Source: Galeruca laticollis (lineage: Eukaryota; Arthropoda; Insecta; Coleoptera; Chrysomelidae). From it: a stretch of DNA of 64,000 bases. The notes below the pieces were generated by a model, which saw nothing but the letters and a program-made list of their open reading frames with translations, made no database searches and was not told the DNA's origin. Numbering within the stretch: the first letter of the stretch is position 1; every line of letters starts with the position of its first letter. Of this stretch, positions 1 through 10,373 are shown piece by piece. Location: NCBI GenBank assembly GCA_963921935.1, contig OY998176.1, positions 52,291,813 through 52,355,812 of the forward strand, read 5' to 3'. Position numbers and translations under genes: made by a program.

Positions 1-115
1 GAAAGAGCACTGCGATAATTGCATTGTTTACGTATCCATGGTAATCCCATTGTGAATCCATGATAATTAAAAATAAAATCAGTTTGACAAGTAAAGTCAA
101 AAAATATTTTTAAAA

Positions 116-1306
116 ATGTCCCGTTTCGGATGTGATTCATTGGGCATTATAGAAAATAAAGTGATGGAAAGCGAACCAAATAACACTAAAAACAACAGAC
201 AATACGTGTGGCGACAGTTTATGAGCTTTTGTGCTGAAAAAAAATATACATTGGATGAAACAACACAAATCAACGTTTCGGCAGAAATATTAACGGACTG
301 GGCATTCAATATGCGTAAGCAAAATGGTGAAGAGTAGAAGAAGAGTAGAGAAGAATTCACTGTTAAAACAATTTGGAACGTCACCGCAAAATTACTAATG
401 AATAAGTTTTTCACCGAATATAAAATTATTTTTAACCCTTTTACTGACATTAAATTCCAAACAGCCAGAGATGCGAAAAGTGCCAAGAGAAAACAATTAC
501 AAACTGATCCAGCGAAAAGAAAATAAAGTGCAGTTTTTCTAAAGTACGATGAATTTCACAATATGGTTAGTGGTTGTGATGAAGACACCCCAGATGGGTT
601 ACCAAGGAAGGTATTTTTTGTTTTTGCTTTTGAGTTAGCTTTGCCTGGTGGAGAAGGCTACAAGTGCTTAATTTCATACTTTAAAGAAGAAAAAAATAGC
701 ATAGGTGGAAAAACAGGAAGGATTATTTACGACCCTGTATTCACTAAGACAAAGCAAAGAGGGGAAAAACCATGCGCTTCACCGAAATGGCTAATAATGA
801 ATAAAGTCAATACTGATGTGTGTCCCATTCGATTATACAAAAAATTCTTAGAAAAACGGGATGGAATAAAAACGAATCGACTTTTTCTTATCATAAATCC
901 CGCTTGGAAGTTGAACAGAAAATGGTTTAAATATGTTTTCGCTGGACGAAATACAGTAAGCAAATGGACGAACATACAAGCCAAAATATCAGGTTTGAAT
1001 ACAGAGTATATTAAACTATCTAACCATTCCTTACGAGGTACGGCTGTCTCCAATCTCGCTAAAAAGGGTGTCGGCGAGCAGCAACTTATAAAAATCACTG
1101 GCCATTCCAATTCCAAATCAATAACGCCATATCTTCAAATGGATGAAAATCACCATGAAGAAATAGTGACAAAAATGCGTGGTAATGATGTACCACAGCA
1201 CTTTCAAACTTCTTCAGCCGTTAATGTACCGGTATCTACATTGTCTAATCAGAACACAAAGAGTTACTACAATTGTGTATTTTGTTGCAATTCCTGCATT
1301 TTTTAG
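116..1306 (+). pseudogene. Crypton-like tyrosine recombinase, broken
   Basis: The N-terminal piece (116-337) ends at an in-frame stop. A shifted frame over roughly 340-540 continues the same protein (a helical core-binding region with FTVKTIWNVTAKLL and a lysine-rich stretch), and 563-1306 carries the catalytic domain. Visible there are HSLRGTAVSNLA (the HxxR box), ITGHSN (second His) and PYLQMD (likely nucleophile Tyr), spaced as in Crypton transposons and ZMYM/KCTD1-type recombinase domains. The first catalytic Arg, normally in a W-R-G-G-E context, is replaced: the sequence reads ALPGGE near 636-653. Together with the stop at 335-337 and another in the linker, this makes it an inactive copy. 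No terminal repeats are visible, as expected for Cryptons. Family assignment rests on motif order. It could instead be a domesticated relative, but the breaks argue against that. Confidence 0.75.
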
Positions 1307-1570
1307 TTTAGGTTTTTCTTTAAAAAAAGTCGTTTTATCATATATTTTATATATTTCCGTTGTTTCTATTAAAAATGGTTATGAAAAAGTTGTATTTTTG
1401 CGTCTTTTTATTTTGTTTGTACCTAACAGCATGTTTTAAAATGGATATTTTGTATTAAAAAAAAATCCCAATGGCACAGAACCAATTGGACAGGCTTATT
1501 TCAGTAACGTTTTTGCATAAAACTCAAACTAAAAAATTAGATACCAAAGTAATAGAATGTTTTGAGAAAA

Positions 1571-3425
1571 GCCGAGACACGTCAAGTTTTCAATTGAGTT
1601 GTGCGTTATGTAAACATAAATTTAAATGTACAGGGTGATTTACGCAAGTATGCCATAGTCGGTGTTTTTTTTAATGAAACACCCTGTATATTTGCATATT
1701 TTTGAAATCCTCTTAATGAACCGATTCCAACGAACTAAATAATGTATGGTCAATTATGAGTTATACAGGGTGAAATTTTAAAATTAATAATTTATTACAC
1801 TTGAAATATTGGTACTTTTTTAAATTAGCTAAATATGGATTTATCAGAAATCGAAACTAACTAATTATTAGACGTATTTGTTATTAAACAAAACCTGCTA
1901 CGCCCATGAACTTTATCACAAAATACCTAAAAATTGCCTAATAACGCCACTAATTAAACAAAAACGGTAAATAATGTGGATTGTTTTTAATCGGTAAATA
2001 ATGTGGATTGTTTTCTATTCTGTCAGTTGTTGATGTGTTGACAGGTTTTACTGAAAAAGTAAAATCTTTGTCAAACACTCTTTCCTTCTCGACATAACAA
2101 TGAAATATTTAACTGAGACTCACCGAATTGAGATTTTAATGATGATCGGGTATGGGGATAACTGCAGAAGTCAAGTTGAAGTGGTAAACTTATTGAATCA
2201 CAGGTATCCCGAATTGCCTAATATTTCACAAAGTACTGTGTCTAAAATTCATGCACAATTCAGAGAACTTGGACATGTCAAACCATTGAAAAGAAAACCA
2301 CACTTCGTTGAAGATGATGTGAAAGTGTGGATATTTTGTTAAGTGTCCAAGAGAATCCAACTTCTAGTACACGTCAAATTGCCCGTGAAAATAATGTTAG
2401 TCATACAACTGTTCTAAGATGTCTTCATAAAGAAAAACTTTGTCCCTACAAATTAACTTTTGTGCAGGAGTTAACAGAAGACGATCCAGATCGTAGAATG
2501 GAGTTCTGCGATAGATTGATGAATAAGCTGAACAGAAATGAGATAGCTCTTGGTACCATTCTTTTTTCTGACGAACCAACTTTCACATTGAATGGAGAGG
2601 TAAACCGACAGAACGGTAGATATTGGTCAGCAGAGAATCCTAATTGGATGCGTGAGACACATACTCAGTGCCCTCAAAAGGTGAACGTTTGGGCCGGTAT
2701 CATAGGCGACCATATTATAGGTCCTATATTTATAGATGGAAATTTGACAGCTGAAAAATATTTAAATATGCTTAGGAATGAAGTTATTTCTGCGTTGGCA
2801 AACTTATATCCCAACGCAATAGATCTTAGCTTACCGAATGAAAATGTTTGGTTCCAGCAAGACGGGGCAACACCCCATTATGCTTTAATGGTTAGAACTT
2901 ATTTAGATGAAATCTTCCTCAATAAATGGATTGGACGAAGAGGTACTATTGAGTGGCCAGCTAGAGCGCCAGACCTTACGCCGTTATATTTTTTTCTGTG
3001 GGTTATCTTAAGAACAAAGTATATGCAACACAACCAACTAGCATTGTAGACCTCAAAGATAGGATAACTACAAAAATACGGAATATTCCACCTCAAACTT
3101 TAAACAAAGTTAAGGAGGAGTTCTATAGGAGAGTGTGCTATTGCCAACAACTAGGCGGAGAACATTTTGACCATTTATTTTAATGTATTTATGTGTTTAA
3201 TAACTGTAAAAATAAATATTTCACCCTGTATTATTCATAATTGACCATATACTATTTAGTTCGTTGGAATCGGTTCATTAAGAGGGTTCTAAAAATATGC
3301 AAATATACAGGGTGTTTCATTAAAAAAAAAACACCGACTATGGCATACTTGCGTGAATCACCCTGTACATTTAAATTTATGTTTACATAACGCACAACTC
3401 AATTTAAAAGTTGACGTGTCTCGGC
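1571..3425 (+). mobile_element. mariner-like element within a nested inverted repeat
   Basis: The arms 1571-1785 and about 3212-3425 are long, nearly identical inverted repeats. Each arm contains the motif CAGGGTG or its complement three times, always next to a TA (left: 1631, 1680, 1766; right: 3222, 3308, 3359). The innermost pair (1766 and 3222-3228) with its TA flanks fits an ordinary mariner element carrying the transposase between them. The outer pairs suggest an older element, or arm growth by nested insertion. Inverted similarity also continues outside the outermost TA-CAGGGTG, out to GCCGAGACACG at 1571 and its complement at 3425. Confidence 0.82.
2100..3183 (+). pseudogene. mariner/IS630-type transposase, frameshifted
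   Basis: Three frames make one transposase: 2100-2342 (N-terminal helix-turn-helix, ISQSTVSKIHAQF), 2327-3049 (catalytic core) and 2998-3183 (C-terminus). The first junction overlaps, with the protein continuing from DDVKVWIF into DILLSVQE. The catalytic acids are visible as LFSDEPTF, FQQDGATPHY and RAPDLTPLYFF, a DDD-type triad with about 36 residues between the last two acids. The end, CQQLGGEHFDHLF, is the usual terminus of this mariner-like family; related termini occur at 7317-7400 and 34250-34308 in this window. The frameshift near 3040 follows the third acid. The reading is secure at superfamily level; the family name is not. Confidence 0.85.
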
Positions 3426-3486
3426 ATTTTCTATAATTTTCTAAAATAATGACATAAAGAATTTTATTCCATAAGTGGTTTCCACA

Positions 3487-3488
<2 letters not shown>

Positions 3489-3519
<31 letters not shown>
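3489..3519. repeat. (TA)n microsatellite
   Basis: Uninterrupted TA dinucleotide tract of about 30 bp just left of the fold-back element at 3567-4155. Confidence 0.95.
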
Positions 3520-3522
<3 letters not shown>

Positions 3523-3566
3523 TTGATTTTTTTTGGTTCTTGATCTTTTTTATTTAATTATATATT

Positions 3567-4155
3567 TTTTATATTCTTGGGATTGAGGACCATTTTTAAA
3601 GACATTTAACTATTAGTTAATACATTTTTATTTAACGTTTCGGTCTTTCCATGGCCTTCATCAGAAATAAAATTTTTGTTAAAACTAAAAGAAATGGTAC
3701 AAGTTACAGAAAGAATTTTAAAAAGCAGAACAAATAAATCTTACCTTCGACAGAACGTTCATTTGATTATTCAATATATTTTATAGATGTTTTAGGAGGT
3801 ATCACACAACAGAATAAAACTCATTGATGACTAACTTAACCAATACATATTTTCATCAATGAATGTCATATTTTTAAAATGTTCGTTTTGTTTGGGTGTG
3901 AGTTATATTCTGTTATGTGATACATCCTAAAACATCTATAAAATATATTGAATAATCAAATGAACGTTCTGTCGAAGGTAAGATTCATTTGTTTTGCTTT
4001 TAAAAATTCTTTCTGTAACTTGTACCATTTCTTTTAGTTTTAACAAAAATTTTATTTCTGATGAAGGTCATGGAAAGACCGAAACGTTAAATAAAAATGT
4101 ATTAACTACTAGTTAAATGTCTTTAAAAATGGACCTCAATCCCAAGAATATAAAA
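3567..4155. mobile_element. Fold-back element (about 590 bp, near-complete palindrome)
   Basis: The left arm, about 3567-3824, is the reverse complement of the right arm, about 3899-4155, with few mismatches. The short centre also contains a small inverted pair (TCATTGATGA/CATCAATGA). No open frame is present. It lies between two TA microsatellites. Each arm, read outward, contains CTGATGA, then a GGTC/GACC-type stem with loop ATGGAAA, then GAAAC, resembling part of a hammerhead ribozyme core (right arm 4058-4085). Such motifs are known from Penelope-like retroelements, so the element may be a tail-to-tail pair of Penelope ends rather than a DNA-transposon MITE; that is inference. Confidence 0.8.
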
Positions 4156-4159
4156 TAAA

Positions 4160-4160
<1 letters not shown>

Positions 4161-4222
<62 letters not shown>
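4161..4222. repeat. (TA)n microsatellite
   Basis: About 62 bp of pure TA dinucleotide immediately right of the fold-back element. Confidence 0.95.
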
Positions 4223-4223
<1 letters not shown>

Positions 4224-4780
4224 CCGTTGGAACGGAGGGTGATTTTGGCATCTAGGAACACCAAAACGAAAAACTGCATTGAAATTTTTCCGAAATCGCG
4301 TCATGCTACTCTCTACAATAGCCCTATTTCATTCTGAAATAAGCCTAAAAGAAATAGGAATTTAATATTTAAACCAATATTTGTATTCGGGAAATATTCC
4401 CCCGAATTACACTCCTGCATCAAAATAACCAGATAATTTTTCATTCCATTCTTGGAAAAACTGCTTTCGGTCATTTTTATATTTTGTTAAAAGACCCCTC
4501 CACCTTCGGTGTCGGGCTCTTTCTCCAAAATATGAAAATGAACTCATGCAGTTTTTAGACAACACGCTGTCATGCAAAATTATCGGTATTTTTGATGCAC
4601 TTGTACAATTACTTCTCATAAATCCTCTACCCAACTACGGAATTTGTCTATTTTAGTTTCAAAGGTAGTTGCAGTCTGACTGTCAGCAATTATTCATATA
4701 GTGAATTTAGAAAAAACTTGCTCTCTTGATAACTTTTGAAAAGTAATTATTGTGTTTCTTAGTTTCGGTTAATAGTAACA
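4223..4780. other. Unassigned spacer with one short minus-strand ORF
   Basis: No recognised gene. A 75-codon minus-strand frame (4407-4634) has a charged C-terminal half (RARHRRWRGLL, FFQEWNEKL) and could be an eroded transposon or host exon. It has no motif I can name. The remainder shows nothing. Confidence 0.4.
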
Positions 4781-5101
4781 ATGGCAGAAAATTTGCAGTA
4801 TGGATTCGGGTTTACACCTGTAAAGCATACGAAAAAGTCGGCGTTGTCGGTGAACGATAAAATAATAATAAACAATGTTTATAATTACTTAAGAACTGAA
4901 AATCCTTCAGATTCAGTTGATTGCATTGTTGCAAAGACAAGTAATATGACAGGCGTAAGCAAATTAACAATATACAAAATTAGAAGTGAAACGAAAAGTG
5001 GAGTTATTAAATCCGCAAAGAAAAATGCAAACGGTAAAAAGAAAGTTGAATTCACAGAAGAAATTAAAAACGCAATAAGAAGAAAAGTGCACGAAGACTA
5101 G
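4781..5101 (+). pseudogene. IS630-type transposase, N-terminal fragment
   Basis: A 106-codon frame begins with ATG at 4781 and contains a helix-turn-helix (MTGVSKLTIYKIRSE) followed by a basic linker ending AIRRKVHED. It matches in layout, and partly in sequence, the N-terminus of the larger transposase at 59183 (KVSESTIYNILKKS ... RNAIRREIHSF). The frame stops just where that protein enters the region leading to its DDE domain, and no catalytic domain follows. It is a truncated relative of the 58.7-61.1 kb element. Confidence 0.6.
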
Positions 5102-6650
5102 ACTAAGATGAAGGAAGAACTATTTAAAACAATTTACAAGTGACATGTTCATATTAATTTTGTAAGCAAATTACAATTAATACCTATCATAACATTGTAT
5201 TATTTAGAATTCGAGTCATAATGCAACGGTCAAAATTATAAAGCACACTTATTTAATAGGAGATCTACGTATTTTCATAATTTAAAACTTAAGCAATACA
5301 ACAAATATTAACAATATATACCTACGAACCCCTAATACTGTTCCTAAACCTACGCCTATTATAGCCCTAGAAAGTATTAAGATAAGACTCTGTCATTGTT
5401 ATTTTTGTACAATACGTGTCGGCACAAATAAATTTCGTGTTTTCACAACATTCATTACAGCAGGTAGGGTAAAATTACATATTTCGTTTGGTCCACTTGT
5501 GGTGAGCAAGTCCCATAAAATTTTGATTTATTACTCCGCACCAATTGCGATTTTACTATAATTGAAATTATATTTTGATCCCCAAGAAGAGGGTCTTACC
5601 TGGTCCATAAAAAACTATTTCGTAATCTGTGGCAAATTTTTGGACATACTGCAGGCCAATTAGAAAGATGTGGCCTCCATGTGTCGTACATTATCTAATG
5701 AAAAGCGGCTGAAAAATAATATACAGCAAAATACAGATCCTTTTAAAAATATAAGCAATCCTATTGAATATCTGAAGTCTTGTGATTCAATGATTCCTTT
5801 ATTACTGAATTCAATTGGGAGTTTTCCAGATTCTGTTTTAATGAAGACTGACTCAATGGACAAGAGCTTAATAAATTTGAGTAATGCTAACATTATAATG
5901 TCCTGAAAAAATGTATGAGAAATGGATTAACATGAAAGTTGAACATTTAAAATTGATGTACCTAGTGAAATAATCAAATACACAAAATAAGATAAAATTT
6001 ATTGAAAGTGGTAGGAATAAATATGTAGTATACTCTTATGTCAATCAATCAGCTATCTGAAACCTACGTCCAAGATATTGTTACTTCTGTGTCTCACCTG
6101 GATGAAACTAGATGCATTTTCATTCTAACAATTCTCATCAACTTTGAACATGAAATATCAAAACAGGTTGTATTTGATATATGATCGGAAAATAACTCCA
6201 CAAAATTATTGAATTTCCCATGAATGTGTTTGTTATAACGATTAATTATATAAAATTTTTAACACAAATACCGCTGCACGTCACATATCATTTATGTCGT
6301 CATAATCTTGCCGTGTTGTCTGATTGTCAGAATAGACGAGGAATGTAGGAAGATTTGAAATTGTGAGATTATATCTTTTTGTTTTCTTCATGTTACTTTA
6401 TATGTAGGAATAATAAATTTCATATGTATATAACTAAAGGAAAATAATAATAAATTACTTCTCTCACAGCTGTTAAAGAGACTAGTGGTCCATTATAAAC
6501 ACATTCTTGTTCAAAATACTGAATTAATGGATACATAAGTTCCTTGCATAGACTACTTAGTGTTTTTACCATTTTGTAGGTACATAGAAATAATCGACAA
6601 TAATCAGCTTATTCAAATTATGTTTATTTTTAAAAACCCTGTTTTTATAA
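5102..6650. other. Unassigned AT-rich stretch
   Basis: No recognisable protein. Overlapping 77-78-codon frames around 5660-5906 lack known motifs. On the minus strand, 5600-5648 is bounded by CTGCAG and GTAAGA and is open in two frames, so it could be a small exon, but there is no support beyond the splice-like borders. Confidence 0.4.
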
Positions 6651-6656
6651 GTGAAT

Positions 6657-7400
6657 ACAGGGTGTTCCGGGACTTGATGCAACAAATTCGGGAGTGAGTT
6701 GATGACGTGAAAATAATGCTGTGACATGGAAAAAATTTCTCATATGACCCCTAGTTTCTGAGTTATAGGGCTTTGAAGTTGCGAAATCAGAACTTATATT
6801 TAAGTATATTTTCTAAATTACACATTGGAAAATTATGAATTTTCAGTGGATGATTACGTATGTCCATGTAGTGTGTTTGACGAAATAAATAATTCTACAC
6901 TAATATCTGAAGGCCAGGGGCGGCTCATGTCCAATGGTTAACAATCCGTAACTTTTACAGTGACAACCTGTACAATCTAAAGATAGCAAATATGAATTTT
7001 TCAATCGATTTTTCAACAAAAAGGTACTCTTTGTTTAACTCGATAAAATTTATAGTTTAGGAGATATGTAGATTTTTAGATCGTCAAGGAAATCGTTCGC
7101 CATAAAGAGACATTCTGAAGAAAATTAGCAATAATTGTAATTATTTATTGAAAATACTTACAAGAGGTATTAAAACAGAATCAAACATTTCTAATTGAAC
7201 TGCTTACTGTCGAACATCGTGTTATTTACATAAGGAAAAAATTGAAATGTAGAAAAATTTAGTTGGTTAGCCTACAACTTATCAAATAAAAACGAACAAA
7301 AAACTATAATAAATGTTTGAAGTTGACACCTTGCACTTCTACACACTTCCGGAGTCTACGGAGCTTAGTTAGGTTATTTACGATATGCAATAGTATTTAC
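6657..7400 (-). mobile_element. mariner-like element remnant (3' end)
   Basis: A terminal CAGGGTGTTCCGGGA motif lies at about 6658, preceded by TA. On the minus strand around 7317-7400 a frame reads [18 protein letters not shown] then KHLL and a stop, the typical C-terminus of IS630/mariner transposases and comparable with the ends at 3183 and 34308. The rest of the transposase is lost to the right, where a TA microsatellite begins. Confidence 0.6.
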
Positions 7401-7410
7401 GTTAAAAAAG

Positions 7411-7411
<1 letters not shown>

Positions 7412-7468
<57 letters not shown>
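7412..7468. repeat. (TA)n microsatellite
   Basis: About 57 bp of TA repeat. The repetitive Tyr-Ile reading frame across it is not a gene. Confidence 0.95.
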
Positions 7469-7472
<4 letters not shown>

Positions 7473-7540
7473 TTGAAAAAAGATATTTGCCAACTTATTT
7501 GTAATGGATATTATATTGCCACATCCCCACAAAAATATCC

Positions 7541-7551
<11 letters not shown>

Positions 7552-7599
<48 letters not shown>
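7552..7599. repeat. (TA)n(TG)n compound microsatellite
   Basis: TA dinucleotides run into TG dinucleotides at about 7585. Confidence 0.95.
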
Positions 7600-7953
7600 C
7601 TATGTAATTGTATTTAATAATTTTTGTACCTGGTAATATTTAGAATAACTGAAGTTTCAAGTTAATTGTAATTATACCAAAGAAATCTTTAAAATTGTAT
7701 TGTTAAACCGATGAGTATCAAAATTTGATAATATGTAGAATGTACATAATAATAATAAATATATGACCAATTACTTTTATAACTTTTTATAATAAAGATT
7801 AATATCTGATTGTTACTTGTTTGATTCATAGGAGTAGACTTTGCTATACTGTAGCGGTACAACTCTTTGTACATGCCACCTCTATCTGATAGTATGAGTA
7901 GCACACTGACACTTTCTTAAATTTGAACTGACTATTCCCACACATGTTTAATT
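7600..7953. other. No feature seen
   Basis: AT-rich spacer without a motif or repeat I can name. Confidence 0.4.
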
Positions 7954-8371
7954 GTGGACAAATCTGGGGATCCTGTCGGCCAAAGTAGGAGATTAATTTG
8001 TAGTCCAAGGATTGTCTGGCTATATGTGTCTGAGTATTATCTTGCTGAAAGGTGGACTGTTGATTGCCAAGGTCTAGACCGGAAGTATTATCTTCGTAAA
8101 CAGTTCCTCCACTCCCAGAAGATACAAGTATCTATCACCAATATTCTCTTGAAAAAGCCTCCTCACTTCACTGGCTATAACACTTTCCACCTAGACAAGA
8201 ACAACTACTTTCATGACAACGGACTCTCCGCATCCCTCCCCGGCACTTCTGTCTCAATAGTACTTGGATTGCATAACCATTGATATATTGGGGACAACAA
8301 CGAGTACTTTTCCTATTATAAAAACCCTAGCCAAGTCCTCTCTATGAACCGTCTCGAATGCGTATCCACTC
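7954..8371 (+). pseudogene. Jockey-like LINE fragment, left half (endonuclease region?)
   Basis: Codon usage is C/T-rich and unlike its surroundings. A frame reads PPHFTGYNTFHLDKNN followed by a degenerate stretch resembling the GYNTxRxDR segment of non-LTR endonucleases. The same base composition resumes on the other side of the Gypsy element at 16473, where the post-endonuclease linker of a Jockey-type LINE appears in the same orientation. I infer that the Gypsy element inserted into this LINE. Confidence 0.45.
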
Positions 8372-9520
8372 TGTATTGCTTTGGTTTTGTTTATTTATTA
8401 ATAATCCTACTGTTTATTAAAAGATGATTATAGATAACGTAACTTAATTTTTTATGACGTTTCTTATTTTTGTAGATCGGTCTGATGACATCCGACATGG
8501 CAGTTTGTAATGCGTATTGCCCAGGTAAGCCCAAAGGAGGCAGAGTTCAATTAAATTAACTGATTTATATCTAGAAAAAATCTTATTTACAACGACAAAA
8601 ATAAACTAAAATTCAATATTCTATACATTTCTCCGGTACGTAAATATTTTGAAGGTCACGCTTCGACGGTCCGTATCCTTTCGTCGATTGATAGGTACTG
8701 ATGATCCGAATAGTATGTAGGTCAAACTATAGCGGTGTGTATTTCGATTCCGGCGATATACTCGACGGTGTACGGGACTATCTACGTCCTGTGAAATGTT
8801 CAGTCAGCCAGGGATATGAGCAACCGGCGGATCAATACTCTTTCGGTTTTAGTCTCAAGATTTGAGAGTATCGTTTCTAGCTAATCAGTACCCAGCTTAA
8901 CGAATACTTCTACGTGCAGGGACTGTAGTTATTACAGCGTGTCAACACCACACCGAAATTGTACTAACAGTTAAAGCGATCGTTTATAGCCAGTCAGTAC
9001 CCGGCTTAACGGTGCTTCCCTACGGAGATACTGTAGAGTTTTCAGTGTGTCAATACCAAACCGAAATTCTTCTAACAGTTTGAACAATCGTTCTCGTTTC
9101 CGTCAATACCAGAAACCAACGGCCGTTCTAATGAATGATGTATAAATTAGGATCAATACTCGGACTTAGTACAACACTCGACGGAAGATAGCGTAAACCG
9201 TTTAAGGTTGAAGTCAATACCCTCGACCTACGCTTCGCACTGGAGGCGGCTGAACTTGTAGGAGCTGGAGTCCGTAAACCAAGTCGTCTCATCGTCTGTT
9301 GGTTTGCATTTTTATATCCATCGTGATGGTAGTGGTGGAAGTCTCTTTCCCTTCTACCGTCGATTCTTCGTGCGCATCCTGGCGTGGGGGCCCTGCTGTT
9401 CTGGTGGGGTATCTCGTCATCGCGGCGCTAACTGGTTTCTTGAATCGAGTTTTATAGTAATGAATTTATGTCATTACAAGTTGCCCATGATTCCGACTAA
9501 GGCCTGGCCTACATCTGACA
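8372..9520 (-). repeat. 3' LTR of the Gypsy element
   Basis: About 1149 bp, TG...CA bounded. It is directly preceded on the minus strand by the purine tract AAGAGGGGAGA. Its first 100 plus-strand bases match the truncated copy at 16365-16472 with scattered differences, indicating an old insertion. Confidence 0.8.
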
Positions 9521-9552
9521 TCTCCCCTCTTGACTTCAAAAGCACATTAGAT

Positions 9553-10371
9553 TTACATTACATAGTCTTTAAACTTGTCAGGCTTTCTTGACTGACGACC
9601 AGATCTTGTCACTGTACAATTTTCAGAGTCATTTTCTTTAACTACGTTTGAGTTCTCTAAAACTACACTCTTATCACTATTAACATTCAAAGACAACATC
9701 TCATCAGGTAAGATTCCATTATACTCAGGGGATCCAATCACAGGACTATGGAATGACTTTTTTAAATGTACAGAGTTACGTTTTATTTCATTTCGCTGTT
9801 CATTCATTATAGTATATGACCTCGGTATAATTTCTACTTTAGTTACAACGGCAGGTTCCCAGACACCCCTATGTTGATATACGACATTATCATTCTGACT
9901 AAAACCCTCTCTCATTTGTGCAGATCTGTCATAGCATTCTTTCTGCTTCACTTCTCGCAACTTTAACAAGTCTTGTATATTATGAGCTTTTGGTTTTAAC
10001 TGCGATTTTGTAATACGTAAGAATGTTCGTACTTTTCTAGACATTAACAGTTCTGACGGTGACACATCCATAGCGGATATCGGTAGATTTCTATATTCCA
10101 AAAGTGCTTTAAATACACTCACTCAATCCTCTTCACACTTTTTTAAAAAAGATTTAGAAATACCAATGGCTTTTTCTGATAACCCGTTAGACTTCGGATA
10201 CATTGGGCTAGAGTTTACTATTTCAAAACACCACATTACTGCAAATTTCCGAAATTCAAAACTTGATAAAGGCATATTGTCACAAACTATTTTCTGTGGA
10301 ATGCTATGAGTGCTAAAAATAAATTTTAATCGTTTTTCAACTTCACTTGCCGTTTTGTTTAATAATGGAAC
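9553..10371 (-). pseudogene. Gypsy integrase, C-terminal half
   Basis: This continues the integrase that starts at 12620, after the Tc1 insertion. Around 10370-10130 the frame shows KIVCDNMPL (second catalytic Asp) and SKSNGLSEKAI (region of the catalytic Glu, typically NGxxE). The block 9553-10122 then gives the linker (LRITKSQLKPKAHN, KQKECYDRSAQMR) and the C-terminal DNA-binding region (YQHRGVWEPAVVTKVEIIPRSY). A stop near 10122 separates the two frames. It would have joined cDNA to the genome; it is now inactive. Confidence 0.8.
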
Positions 10372-10373
10372 TA

